Shown piece by piece: positions 1-8,600 of a stretch of DNA of 42,638 bases. The position numbers and the translations under genes were made by a program. This stretch comes from JAXGPP01 sp964436865 (GTDB taxonomy: Bacteria; Planctomycetota; Planctomycetia; Pirellulales; Thermoguttaceae): positions 1 through 42,638 of the forward strand of contig CAYTFK010000020.1 of assembly GCA_964436865.1 (NCBI GenBank). The letters run 5' to 3'. The notes under the pieces were generated by a model, which saw only the letters and a program-made list of their open reading frames with translations, searched no databases and was not told the DNA's origin. The stretch's first letter is position 1; every line of letters begins with the position of its first letter.

Positions 1-292
1 GCAGTTTCGCCAATTTCGCCAGATTATGCAAGATCAATCTTGCGCAGTAGTACTAGAAGAATCGTTGTCTGAGTCCTGCTCCTGTTGGAAGGCAGTTCGC
101 ATCCGCCGGATCGGACTGGCCTGCAGCGATTCGCGCGTCGATTGAGAACGGGAGCGACGATCGTTGCCGGAGTATAACCGGGTGTCGGCAGCGTGCTGTG
201 ACGCTGCCTGGTTTGCCCACTTCCGCCAACCGTGGTGGCGGTCGCCTTTGCGGTAGCTTAAAGATTCGGACCGGCTCCGTTGGATGCTTTCG
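1..292. other. left-end stretch without a recognised gene
   Basis: No reading frame here has convincing start signals or family features. There is a perfect 8-bp inverted repeat with a 6-nt loop at 187-208, which lies about 85 nt downstream of the stop of the minus-strand TIR-like gene. It could be a terminator, but no T-tract follows. A small palindrome is also present near 29-42. Confidence 0.4.
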
Positions 293-1039
293 CTATGACA
301 GGCCGCCGCTCAGCTTGTTCATCCCCTGTATGATTTTGACAAAAGTCTCGGAAATACACCCTGCCGTGAACGGGATGTATTCGCTGTCGCCGAGCATTCC
401 AGGCTTATAAGGCACTTGTCTATCCACGAGCACAAATGGCTGCTTACCCTTTGCGTCGGCATACAACGTTTCCTGCGTGATCCACGTGTGGTTGTCTTGC
501 GGCGTCACGATGGCGATGAACATATCGCTGCTATCAATGCGTGCTTTGACCTTTTCAGGAACACTTCCCGGCTCAAAGTACTCACCGGTTTCTACTTTGA
601 TGCGTAGCGATTCAAAGAACACGCGAACTTCGCCAGCGTATTTCTTTCCGTTATCGTCGAAGCCATGGGCGACGAAGGTGCTATCGATTACGCGCTGAAG
701 TGGCCGCAACGACAGAGCTTTTTGTATCTTGTCGATTACTGCATTGGGGTCAACCCGCCGGCTGTAGTACTCGATCGAGATGAAGTTTGCCTCAGTGGCG
801 TTGAAAGCCGCACGACGACCGCCACTCGATTTGGCGGCAATCTTACAGCGTCGCGTGGGACCCTTGGCTGCGATGATCGACTTTGCGTCTGCAAACGTAG
901 TGACTTCGATCTCCTCCGCCGGGTACTGGAGTGTATATGTCCAACTGTCGAACCCGTCCAAAATGTCCAGGACGGCCGCCAAACCGTTGACGTCCACAGG
1001 TTGGAAGCGGAAGTAGCGTCTCGCGCGAATAGCCGCCAT
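293..1039 (-). CDS. TIR-like domain protein (possible defence effector)
   Basis: This 248-residue protein has an unfamiliar N-terminal half (about residues 1-110). Its C-terminal half reads like a TIR or TIR-related fold. That half has a beta-strand FVAHGFDDNGKKYA, a YFEPGSVPEKVKARI segment, SDMFIAIVTP, and then W-I-T-Q-E followed by a PFVLVD strand. In TIR NADases the catalytic glutamate lies in the equivalent W/C-x-x-E helix, so the E of WITQE is the candidate. The start is taken as the ATG at 1037-1039 because GAGG sits 6 nt upstream; a GTG one codon earlier is possible. The stop of the small upstream ORF overlaps this ATG as TGATG, suggesting translational coupling. Base composition looks less G+C-rich than in the neighbours, hinting at transfer. 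TIR membership is inferred from pattern only; an NADase or signalling role is not shown. Confidence 0.62.
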   Translation of the reverse strand: MAAIRARRYFRFQPVDVNGLAAVLDILDGFDSWTYTLQYPAEEIEVTTFADAKSIIAAKGPTRRCKIAAKSSGGRRAAFNATEANFISIEYYSRRVDPNAVIDKIQKALSLRPLQRVIDSTFVAHGFDDNGKKYAGEVRVFFESLRIKVETGEYFEPGSVPEKVKARIDSSDMFIAIVTPQDNHTWITQETLYADAKGKQPFVLVDRQVPYKPGMLGDSEYIPFTAGCISETFVKIIQGMNKLSGGLS

Positions 1040-1239
1040 CACGGTCCTCGCATCTTACGGGCATAACTCTGCAGTTCTGCCGCCGCACCATCGCAACCCT
1101 CTATCGCGGTGAGTCCGGCATCATACCGCGCCTTGCTACGGCCCGCATTCTCACGCTGAAGTCCTACCAAGTCAAGCGCTTGCGGCCCATCCCCAGGGCC
1201 GGCCTTCGTGCTATTCCGTCCGTAGAACACGCAACCCAT
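1039..1239 (-). CDS. small hypothetical protein coupled to the TIR-like gene
   Basis: This is a 66-residue frame, hydrophilic and rich in Gly, Ala and Arg, with no recognised domain. Two things suggest it is real. A GAGG ribosome-binding site lies 6 nt before the ATG at 1237-1239, and its TGA stop shares a base with the ATG of the TIR-like gene (TGATG), the usual signature of coupled translation. A GTG four codons further upstream (1251) would give 70 residues. It could be a small partner of the TIR-like protein or just a leader ORF that drives its translation; the sequence cannot decide. No function is assigned. Confidence 0.4.
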   Translation of the reverse strand: MGCVFYGRNSTKAGPGDGPQALDLVGLQRENAGRSKARYDAGLTAIEGCDGAAAELQSYARKMRGP

Positions 1240-1251
1240 TGGTGACCTCAC

Positions 1252-1618
1252 TGACTTGGAAAACGTGGATTATACGGATCTGAGATCGCGGACCAAAGCA
1301 GCGGCCTTCGTAATCCTCTGCCGAAACTTGCGTTCAACTTGCTGTGCACACGGTCGGTCGAGCGAGGCGGAATCCTGGTCGGCGACATTCAGTCAAGCGA
1401 TGGTCCGGTCGCCCAGAGTAAACGCGGGAGCTATTACCACCTGCGGCCGGAAGGACCTGAACGGCCCTCGCGCTCCGATGCTGTACAGGGTCGCGGGGAG
1501 TATCAAGGCTGCGGCATGGGCTTTCACGCTACGCGCCGTTGGGGCTGTTTCTGCTGTCCCGGAACCAAGCCGCACTACGCGTATCGCCAACGCAAGTGAG
1601 ATCTGGGATGCACCAGGT
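1252..1618. other. gene-poor stretch with a decayed repeat
   Basis: No convincing gene is seen. Open frames on the plus strand across 1256-2101 have odd composition and run antisense to a better-supported membrane-protein gene. The stretch contains a degenerate copy of the REP-like palindromic repeat described at 1505-1565. Confidence 0.4.
1505..1565 (+). repeat. REP-like repeat, degenerate copy
   Basis: This segment aligns with the repeat at 3027-3090. Both read xAGGGCTGCGxCxTGGGCT, then TCAC-CTACGC-CCGTTGGGGCTG, then TTTCTG-TGT and a CCAA/CCAAAC tract. In this copy the two short palindromes are spoiled by point differences, so it is probably an old copy. Confidence 0.6.
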
Positions 1619-1975
1619 TCAGACGGGCGTTGTCGGGCCGGGGGTCGCCGGGCGGCGAGGCCACCAGTTGCCGGCGCTCAAGGCGAGGGCGACCAGGGCG
1701 AAAGCCAGGGCGAGCGCCCAATGCGGTTCCCGCATGAGCATTCCGGCCAGGAAGACCAGCACCCATACGACGAGTCCGGCGGTGGATTCGGCGAGGAGAG
1801 CGGAAAAGACGAGTCCGACTACGCCGATCACCGCGACAATCAAACCCGCAACCTCAAACGTGACGGCTGCCGCCATCTGGGCGGAGACGAGGAGTTTGGG
1901 CTCCGCGGCGGCAATGATCCAGGTGACGAGAAAGAACAGCAGGGCTGCCGCGACGGATGCAACGGTTCTTGCCAT
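1619..1975 (-). CDS. small multi-pass membrane protein, unknown function
   Basis: This 118-residue protein is almost entirely hydrophobic. Four membrane segments can be seen: about residues 5-24, 30-62 (one long or two short), 66-84 and 88-104. The tail is short, Pro/Thr-rich and probably cytoplasmic. A GGAG lies 9 nt before the ATG at 1973-1975, which supports the start. No family is recognised. It lies downstream of the decayed DMP19-like gene on the same strand, with a 122-nt gap. The plus-strand frames across it lack signals. The strongly biased hydrophobic pattern is the main reason to think it is translated. Confidence 0.6.
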   Translation of the reverse strand: MARTVASVAAALLFFLVTWIIAAAEPKLLVSAQMAAAVTFEVAGLIVAVIGVVGLVFSALLAESTAGLVVWVLVFLAGMLMREPHWALALAFALVALALSAGNWWPRRPATPGPTTPV

Positions 1976-2097
1976 GAGCGGGATCTCCAGCGGGTGGGTG
2001 GTCGCTCCGAATCATTCTACGCGCTGCTGCCAGTGATGTCTTCGTGGCACCTTTCCAGCCTCGCGGCTGCGCGAACTCCAACCCACAAGGATACGAG

Positions 2098-2696
2098 TTA
2101 AGCGACTTCGGGTATGAAGACTTCGTTCGGGCGTCGCCGAAGGGCAGCCCAGAGAGTCTCATCAGTTGGATACGATGAAGCAAGGAAAGTCGTCGTTTGC
2201 CCATCTCGTCGGAGCAGCACAGTTGATACAGTTGGTGATGGCGCTCGGCTCGCTGAATAGATGGCTCGCCCGCAGGAAAGACTGACATCGTGCGCCGAAA
2301 ATGCTCCTCCGCGGCCACGTCGCCGCCGTCGATCAGGACTTGCAGCACGTGCCTCCAGTAGTCCCCCGAGGAGTTGAAGAAGTACTGATGCAGACCACCG
2401 TCGATAACTTCTGCACGCAGCGCGCTGGAACCTGCGATCATCTGTTCGGTATAGGTGAACGGTGTGCGATGCATCGATCTCCAGTAGAGGACCCGGTTCA
2501 GAACGCCCCATGACTGTTCAGAGCCGGGTTCCAGGTGGCTCAGAACGTCGTGAAGCCTGGCACCCCACCGATCTCGGAGGTCCAAGAACAGTCTCACGTA
2601 CTTGTCGCGAAGCTGCTCGTCATGGCGTGCCAGCATTTCTCCGAGCCGTGGAGGCACGGGGAGTCCTGCCAGCGGTGGCGGAGGAGAAGCACCCAT
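2098..2696 (-). pseudogene. DMP19/DUF4375-like protein, probably frameshifted
   Basis: The frame opening at 2696 contains a stretch typical of the DMP19 (DUF4375) family: a helical LARHDEQLRDKYV region, WGVLNRVLYWRSMHR, then VIDGGLHQYFFNSSGDYW and a helix about alanine-rich EEHFRR. After about residue 168 this frame continues into low-quality sequence that overlaps the next gene. A neighbouring frame instead gives FLASSYPTDETLWAALRRRP and a stop at 2098, which looks like the expected end of the domain (an acidic helix followed by a pattern ending in Phe). The simplest reading is a one-base frameshift near 2180-2200. It may be real decay or a sequencing error. The start overlaps the preceding L7/L12-like frame by about 100 nt. 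The biochemical role of the family is unknown to me. Confidence 0.5.
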
Positions 2697-2917
2697 CTGG
2701 TCTGAGCACCAATCGATTCAAATCGTGTCACCACGTCACGTACCATAAGAGACGATCCGGTCGCAATCAGCACTTGCCCGGATTCCAACTGCGTGTCCGC
2801 TTCGTTCGACGTGCACTGCAGCAGTTCCTTGAGCAGTACGAGGCACTTTGCCCGGTTTGGACCGGGTGCGACAAGGAACACGTCGTAGTAGTCGTGTGTG
2901 CCTGGACCAGTTTGCAT
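2594..2917 (-). CDS. short protein resembling the ribosomal L7/L12 C-terminal domain
   Basis: Taken from the ATG at 2915-2917, this is a 107-residue protein. Residues about 7-73 align without gaps to the pattern of the bL12 C-terminal domain: YDVFLVAPGPN corresponds to FDVVLTAAGAN, a central E-A-D/K helix follows, and FESIGAQ corresponds to LEEAGAE. The basic residues used by true bL12 for factor binding are poorly conserved, and the N-terminal dimerisation domain is missing, so this is not the ribosomal stalk protein. Free-standing L7/L12-like domains occur in proteins of unknown role. The last 35 residues overlap the start of the DMP19-like frame. The two may once have been one fusion gene now split by a frameshift, or two overlapping genes. 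Confidence 0.45.
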   Translation of the reverse strand: MQTGPGTHDYYDVFLVAPGPNRAKCLVLLKELLQCTSNEADTQLESGQVLIATGSSLMVRDVVTRFESIGAQTRWVLLLRHRWQDSPCLHGSEKCWHAMTSSFATST

Positions 2918-2980
2918 TGCGACCGCCCTTGGCCAAGGGGCGAGCGACTGAAGGGCGCGTCGCGCCTGGTGGTGAGCTGC

Positions 2981-3090
2981 TATATTACGCCCCGTTGGGG
3001 CTTGACGCAATTGCACGGGCGTGGCGGCCCCAGGGCTGCGCCCTGGGCTGTCACACTACGCCCCGTTGGGGCTGTTTCTGTTGTTCCGAG
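2981..3090 (+). repeat. REP-like palindromic repeat, one full and one partial copy
   Basis: A partial unit (2981-3002) carries TTACGCCCCGTTGGGGCT. A full unit (3027-3090) has two adjacent hairpins: CCCAGGGC-tgcg-CCCTGGG at about 3028-3047, and GCCCC-gtt-GGGGC at about 3060-3072. The same TACGCCCCGTTGGGGCT string appears in both. This form matches the kind of two-hairpin REP repeat often found dispersed in planctomycete genomes. No REP-associated transposase is present in the window. Confidence 0.7.
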
Positions 3091-3167
3091 CACCAAACAA
3101 CACCACGCAAGTTGCCGGGGCACGCACGAACTGTGATGCAAGCATCATGTGCCGGGAACCGAGGCCT

Positions 3168-3190
3168 GCGGCGGCGGCGTGCCGCCGCGG
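3168..3190 (-). terminator. GC-rich hairpin after the BatA-like gene
   Basis: A GCGGCGGC/GCCGCCGC inverted repeat with almost no loop begins about 10 nt beyond the TAA of the minus-strand BatA-like gene. It has no T-tract, so it is a candidate terminator or RNA 3' end only. Confidence 0.4.
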
Positions 3191-3199
3191 TGGCGCGGT

Positions 3200-5464
3200 T
3201 TATACCGGCTGATGCTGGGGACCGATGGGGCGGTGGCCTTTGCGGGCCAGGCGGCGGGTGCCGGGGGCGAGAGTTGCGAAGGTCGGTTCGTCGTGCTTGG
3301 GGGTGAGGCGGTTGGAAAGGAAGGCCTCGAAGACCAGGGCGACGAGGACGGCGGTGAGGAACATCTCCCACAGGCTTTTGCCTTCGCGGAGCCAGTCGAA
3401 AGTGCTCGAGAGATCGTCCGGGTTGTCGGCAAAGACCAGGGGTGTGCCGGCGAAAAGGGACTCCAGATCGCTGCGGGGGAGCTTGCGCGAGTCGGGTTCT
3501 TCGGGGTCGGGGTTGATGGAGTAAGCAAGCTGTACGGGGCGGACACCCTCGAGGAGCCGCAACAGGTAGACGCCCACCTCGTGGGTCTCGGCGTAGCGGA
3601 ACTCCTTGGCGCGATTGCCTTCATCATCCACTGTTGAAAGCCGGATCGTCGCGCCGGACGGAGGCTGCACCTCGACCGCCGAGGGGGGAATTTCCTCGCC
3701 GAACTCAAGCACGAGCGGTGCACCGGCCACACCCGAATGCCGGGCCTGCTCGGCGCCGGCGAGGTCGAACGTGAGCCGGGCCAACAGCGGCAGGAAAATG
3801 GGCCGCAGCGGAAGGTTTGTCCAGCCGACGTGGCCGCTGGTGCCGATCATGATCACCGAGCCGTCGTCGATCTGGCGCTCGACCACCAGTGGCTCACCGT
3901 CATCAAGCCGGGCGAGCACCCGGACCGGCGAGCCCTGTTCGAGTTTCATCCGGGCGTGCTTGTAGACGAGCACCGACTGGTAGAGCGAGGCGGGCTCGCT
4001 CAACTGCCGCAGGGCCGGATGCTCCTTGTCGAGGAACGTGATGTTCCAACTGTCGCGGCCGGAGTCCTTTTCCGGCGCCCGGATCTCGGCCAGGGGGGCC
4101 GGGAGGAGCTTGCTTTCGGCCGCCTCGTTCATCTCGTTGTAGGCTTCCGCCGCGACATTGTCGCCGCAGAACCAGACGAGATGCCCGCCGCGGGAGACGT
4201 AGTCGCGGAGGCGAGCGGCCGCCTCGCTTTCGAGCGGCGGGAGGTTGACGAGGTAGATCACCTTGAAGTTCGACAGTGGCTCGCTCAGCAGCGCGCCGGC
4301 CTCCAGGCTGGTCGTGGTGATGGCCCAGCCGCCCTTTTTTCCGGGCGAGAGGGCCTGTTCGACGTAGAAGGTCTCCTCGAGGTAGGGGATCTCGTGACGC
4401 TGGGGCTTGACGATCGCCACCGGGATTCCCTGATTGACCTCGAGCGTGAAGAACCGCTGGTCGTCGAACTTCGAGCCGTCGTCGCCCGCCAGCCGCACCT
4501 CGCCGCGATGCAAACCACCGCGCTCGAGGAGGAACTGGAACGAGTGCTTCACCCGTTCACCCGGCGGGATCTTCAGGGCCGGGCTTGCTCCCTCCTTGGA
4601 GCCGTCGACGTAGAGTTCGACATGCCGCTGTTGCTCGACCGGCGAGGCGTTGTAGATTTCGGCGACACAGCGGACGGGGAGGCCGGCAACCGGGACCGCC
4701 GACTCGAGCGTCACGTCGGTCACCGCCACGTTGGGCTTGGGGCTTCGATCGCAGTCGACGAGGATCAGCGGGATCTGGCGGAGCTTGCGCTCCTGGTCGG
4801 TGAGCGCCGCTTCGTCGTGCGACGGCCGTCCCTCGTCATCGACCAGGGCGTCCCAGGAAATGGCCTGCATGTCGCTGATGACGTAGATCTGCTTGTTCGG
4901 CGCGTCGGAACCGAGGAGCACATTGCGGGCCTGCTGAACGCTGGTCCCCAGGTCGGCTTTCTGGTAGCTCACCGCGGCCTGCTGGAGGATCTGGGTGACC
5001 TTCTCGCGCGTCCGATCGAGACGCCCCTCGTCGGGGAAATCGGGCCCGCCGGTGAGCCAGAGGGCGACCTGGTCGCCGTCTTCGAGTTGATCGAGGATCT
5101 GGCCCGCCGCGCCGAGCGCCGTTTCAAACCGCGAGCGTCCCTGATCGATCACCCCCATGCTGGCCGAATTGTCGAGGATGATCGCCACGGCGGAACTGGC
5201 CCCGCCGCCGAGAAGCGCGCCGAGGTTGGTCATGGTCGGCCTGGCGAGCCCCAGCGCCAGGAGGATGAGCAGGGCCGCCCGGACGAGCATCAGCAGCAGA
5301 TCGTGAATCCGCCGCTTGCGCCGCGTTTTCTGCACGCTGATCTTGAGGAACCGCAGCGTGCTGAAAGGGAGATCCTTCGCCCGTTGCCGGTTGATCATAT
5401 GCAGGATCACCGGGATGGCCGCTGCCAGCGTGGCGAGCAGAAACAGGGGAACGGCGAAGGTCAT
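3200..5464 (-). CDS. BatA-like N-terminal domain and VWA-domain membrane protein
   Basis: This 754-residue protein starts with the BatA N-terminal region: a hydrophobic segment (residues 4-22), the HMINRQRAKDLPFSTLRFLK signature, a basic stretch KTRRKRRIHD and a second membrane helix (about 56-75). A von Willebrand A domain follows with the metal-binding motif D98-N-S100-A-S102. The middle contains a glutamine-amidotransferase-like region around a GGHLVWFCGD segment, as in other planctomycete BatA proteins. A final helix lies near residues 703-722, with a basic cytoplasmic tail. Such proteins usually work with a MoxR ATPase and a DUF58 protein in Bat/Aerotolerance operons, probably in envelope stress or assembly. 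Neither partner is adjacent here. A MITE-like repeat ends 17 nt upstream of the start, and no clear ribosome-binding site is seen. Confidence 0.88.
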   Translation of the reverse strand: MTFAVPLFLLATLAAAIPVILHMINRQRAKDLPFSTLRFLKISVQKTRRKRRIHDLLLMLVRAALLILLALGLARPTMTNLGALLGGGASSAVAIILDNSASMGVIDQGRSRFETALGAAGQILDQLEDGDQVALWLTGGPDFPDEGRLDRTREKVTQILQQAAVSYQKADLGTSVQQARNVLLGSDAPNKQIYVISDMQAISWDALVDDEGRPSHDEAALTDQERKLRQIPLILVDCDRSPKPNVAVTDVTLESAVPVAGLPVRCVAEIYNASPVEQQRHVELYVDGSKEGASPALKIPPGERVKHSFQFLLERGGLHRGEVRLAGDDGSKFDDQRFFTLEVNQGIPVAIVKPQRHEIPYLEETFYVEQALSPGKKGGWAITTTSLEAGALLSEPLSNFKVIYLVNLPPLESEAAARLRDYVSRGGHLVWFCGDNVAAEAYNEMNEAAESKLLPAPLAEIRAPEKDSGRDSWNITFLDKEHPALRQLSEPASLYQSVLVYKHARMKLEQGSPVRVLARLDDGEPLVVERQIDDGSVIMIGTSGHVGWTNLPLRPIFLPLLARLTFDLAGAEQARHSGVAGAPLVLEFGEEIPPSAVEVQPPSGATIRLSTVDDEGNRAKEFRYAETHEVGVYLLRLLEGVRPVQLAYSINPDPEEPDSRKLPRSDLESLFAGTPLVFADNPDDLSSTFDWLREGKSLWEMFLTAVLVALVFEAFLSNRLTPKHDEPTFATLAPGTRRLARKGHRPIGPQHQPV

Positions 5465-5480
5465 GGGGGAAGTTGAAGGA

Positions 5481-5584
5481 TTATTGGTGTTCAGGTTGAT
5501 AACGCAACCTTTTCAAGCCTCTTCCCTCCGAAGCCGGGCTCCCGATGGTCGCCCTCGTTGCACTATCAATCTGAAGTTCAATAG
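5481..5584. mobile_element. MITE-like element, copy 1
   Basis: This 104-bp segment is bounded by imperfect terminal inverted repeats of 29 bp. The left end (5481-5509) begins TTATTGGTGTTCAGGTTGAT. The right end (5556-5584), read on the other strand, begins CTATTGAACTTCAGATTGAT. The arms agree at about 22 of 29 positions. A second copy lies at 41301 in the opposite orientation and shares the internal GAGGGCGAC and AGCCCGGCTTC blocks. It has no coding capacity. It separates the BatA-like gene from the upstream PEPCK fusion gene. The element family and the transposase that would move it are unknown. Confidence 0.65.
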
Positions 5585-5591
5585 TTCCGAT

Positions 5592-5619
5592 GGTGGGGCT
5601 CGCTCGGGCTCACCCCACC
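5592..5619 (-). terminator. hairpin downstream of the PEPCK-aminotransferase gene
   Basis: A perfect GGTGGGG/CCCCACC stem with a 14-nt loop starts about 28 nt after the stop of the minus-strand fusion gene. No T-run follows, so terminator function is only likely. Confidence 0.4.
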
Positions 5620-5646
5620 TCGCAATTACTCCGGCATTGCGTCTTG

Positions 5647-8600
5647 CTATGCTCGCCCCGCCGCAGCCTGCGCCTGCACATCGCGGGCCGCCTGGGCAAG
5701 GCACGAATAAAGCTCCTCGAGGTTCTTTTCCTCGACTGCCGAGAAGGCGATGCGAATGTCGCGTTCACCGTCGGCAATCACGCCGACGCCGTACTGGTCG
5801 AGGAGGTGCCGCCGGAAGGCTTCGGCATTGATTCCCTTCAGCCTGAGGCACATGAAGTAGCCGGCGTTGAAGGGGTAGACGTCCCACAGGGAAGCGAAAT
5901 CGGGCCGGCTGAGGATTTCCTTGACCTTCAGCGCGCGGGCCTGGAGTGTTTCTTTCCGCTCGCGGCGCTCTTCGACCAGCGACTGGCAGGCCATGGCCTT
6001 GGCGAGGATCGACTGGGCCGGCTGCGAGGCGTTGGAGACGGCACTGCGGATCGCGCCGGCGACCTTCTTCTCCAGCGCGCCGTACACGGCTTCGTCGCTG
6101 AGGAAGGCCCGGGTGCTGAACGTGAGCATGCCGGCGCGGAATCCCCACACGAACTCCTCCTTGGTCGGGCCGTCGACCTTGATGGCGAGGATGCGCTCGT
6201 GACAGCCGGCCAGCCGGGCGAAGAGCGACTCGGGGAACACCTCATCGCCGTAGAACAACCCGAAATAGGCGTCGTCGGTGACGACCACCAGGTCGCGGCC
6301 GTCGTCGGCGGCTTCGCAGAGCACGGCGGCCACCTGTTCGGCGTCGGCCTTGGTGATCGAGTAGCCTGTCGGATTGTTGGGGAAATTGAGGATCAGAACC
6401 GTCTTCCAGCTTCCGGCTCGGGTCGCCAGGGCCTGGCGGAGGGCTTCGATGTTGAAACCACCGCTGGCGCTGAAGAACGGGAATGTGGCCAACTGGGCCT
6501 GAAAGCGCACGCCAAACAGCAGCTCGTAATTCTCCCAGAACTTGTCGGGCATGAGCACCATGTCGCCCTTGTCGACGAACAGGTCGCCCACCAGGCTCAA
6601 CGCGTGAGTCACACCGCTGGTCACGATCGGCGTCGAAAAGCTCTTGCCTGCCAGGCTGGGATTCTTGCGCAGCAGTTCTTCGCGCCACGCTTTGCGAAGC
6701 TGCGGGTTGCCGGTGGCCGGCGCGTAGGTCAGCGCTTCGGCGGGCGTGAGTCCGCTGAAATACTGCATGATCGTGGGCAGGTGCATCGGCCCCTTGCCGT
6801 CGCGGGCGATGCCGATGGTGGCGTCGAACCGCTTGGCCTTCTCCTTGGCCTCGGCGCTCTGCGCCAGGATGCCCTTGGGGAAATACAGCCGCTTGCCGAG
6901 ATCCGACAGCATGGCGTAGACATGCGGGTTCTCGCGCTCGATCGTCTCGTTGAGCTCGCTGGCCAACGGCCGGGTTTCGGCGCCCGGTTTCATCAGCGAG
7001 ATGGGCGTCCGCAGCCGCAGCCGCAGCGCCTCGAGCTGATCCCACATGGCGCGCGGCAGACGCTCGTTGAACTGCTGGAAGAAGCTCGCAACGCTGTCGG
7101 TCTCCTCGTACCAGTCGTCGCGATTGACGGCAAACAGGCTGTTGAGGGCGTCGCGCGACAGATCGAGACCGGTGAGGTCGAGGCTTTCGGGCGTGGGGAC
7201 GTAGCCGATCGGCGTCTTGACGGCATCGCCTTCGCCGCGGCAGCGGTCGAGAATCCACTCGATGACCCGCAGGTTCTCACCGTAGCCGGGCCAGAGAAAC
7301 TCGTCGTTCTCATCGGTGCGAAACCAGTTGACATGGAAGATCTTCGGCGGACTGCTCATCCGCTTGCCCATGTTCAGCCAGTGCTGGAAGTAGTCGCCCA
7401 TGTGGTAGCCGCAGAACGGCAGCATGGCGAACGGATCGCGCCGGACCTCGCCGATCTTGCCGAACTGCGCGGCGGTCCGTTCCGAAGCCATGGTGGCTCC
7501 GACGAAGACGCCGTGCTCCCAGTCAAACGACTCGTAGACCAGCGGCGCCAAGTGGGCGCGGCGGCCGCCGAACACGATCGCCGAGATCGGCACACCATGG
7601 TGATGCTGCGTGCGGAACGACGCCGACGGGCATTGCGACAGCGGGGCCGTGAAACGGCTGTTGGGATGGGCGCCGAGAATCGGATTGCCCTTCTCGTCCT
7701 TCATGCCGGGCTTCCACGGACGGCCCTGCCAGTCCCAACCCTCAGCGGGCGGCGAACCTTCGCCCCCTTCCCACCAAACGGTTCCATCCTTGGTCAACAC
7801 CACGTTGGTATAGATGGTGTTGCGGCGGATGGTCTTCATCATGTTGGGATTGGTCTTGCCGTTCGTGCCGGGGGCGACGCCGAAGAAACCGGTTTCCGGA
7901 TTGATGGCCCACAGCCGCCCATCGGTATCGATCCGCATCCAGGAGATGTCGTCGCCGACGGTCCAGATGCGATAGCCCTTGACCTTGAGGCCCTCCGGCG
8001 GGACGAGCATCGCGAGATTGGTCTTGCCGCAAGCGCTGGGAAAGGCAGCGGCGATGTACTCGACGCGTCCCTCGGGATTCTCGACCCCCATAATGAGCAT
8101 GTGCTCGGCCAGCCAGCCCTCACTGCGGCCGAGATAACTGGCGATCCGCAGCGAGAGGCATTTCTTGCCCAGCAGGACGTTGCCGCCGTAACCCGAACCG
8201 ACGCTCCAGACCGCGTTGTCTTCAGGAAAATGGAGGATGAGCCGGCGCTTGATATCCAACTCGGCTTTGCCGTGCAGGCATTTCGTGTACTCGCCGGCCG
8301 CCCCAAGCTGCTTGAGCACCGCGGAGCCAACATGGGTCATGATCCGCATGTTGAGAACGACGTAGATGCTGTCGGTCAGCTCGATCCCGATCTTGCTGAA
8401 CGGAGAGCCCACCGGTCCCATCGAGAAGGGAATGACGTACATCGTCCGTCCCTTCATCGATCCCTCGAAGATCTCGCGGGCGCGGCGATAGCCTTCGTCG
8501 GGCGACATCCAGTTGTTTGTGGGGCCGGCATCCTCCTTCAGGGTGGTGCAGATATAGGTGAGGTCTTCCGTTCGGGCAACGTCGTTGACGGCGGTGCGGT

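Noticed and set aside
3737..5476. A 579-codon open frame on the plus strand
   Set aside because: Antisense to the BatA-like gene; no family pattern, and composition is as expected for a shadow frame.
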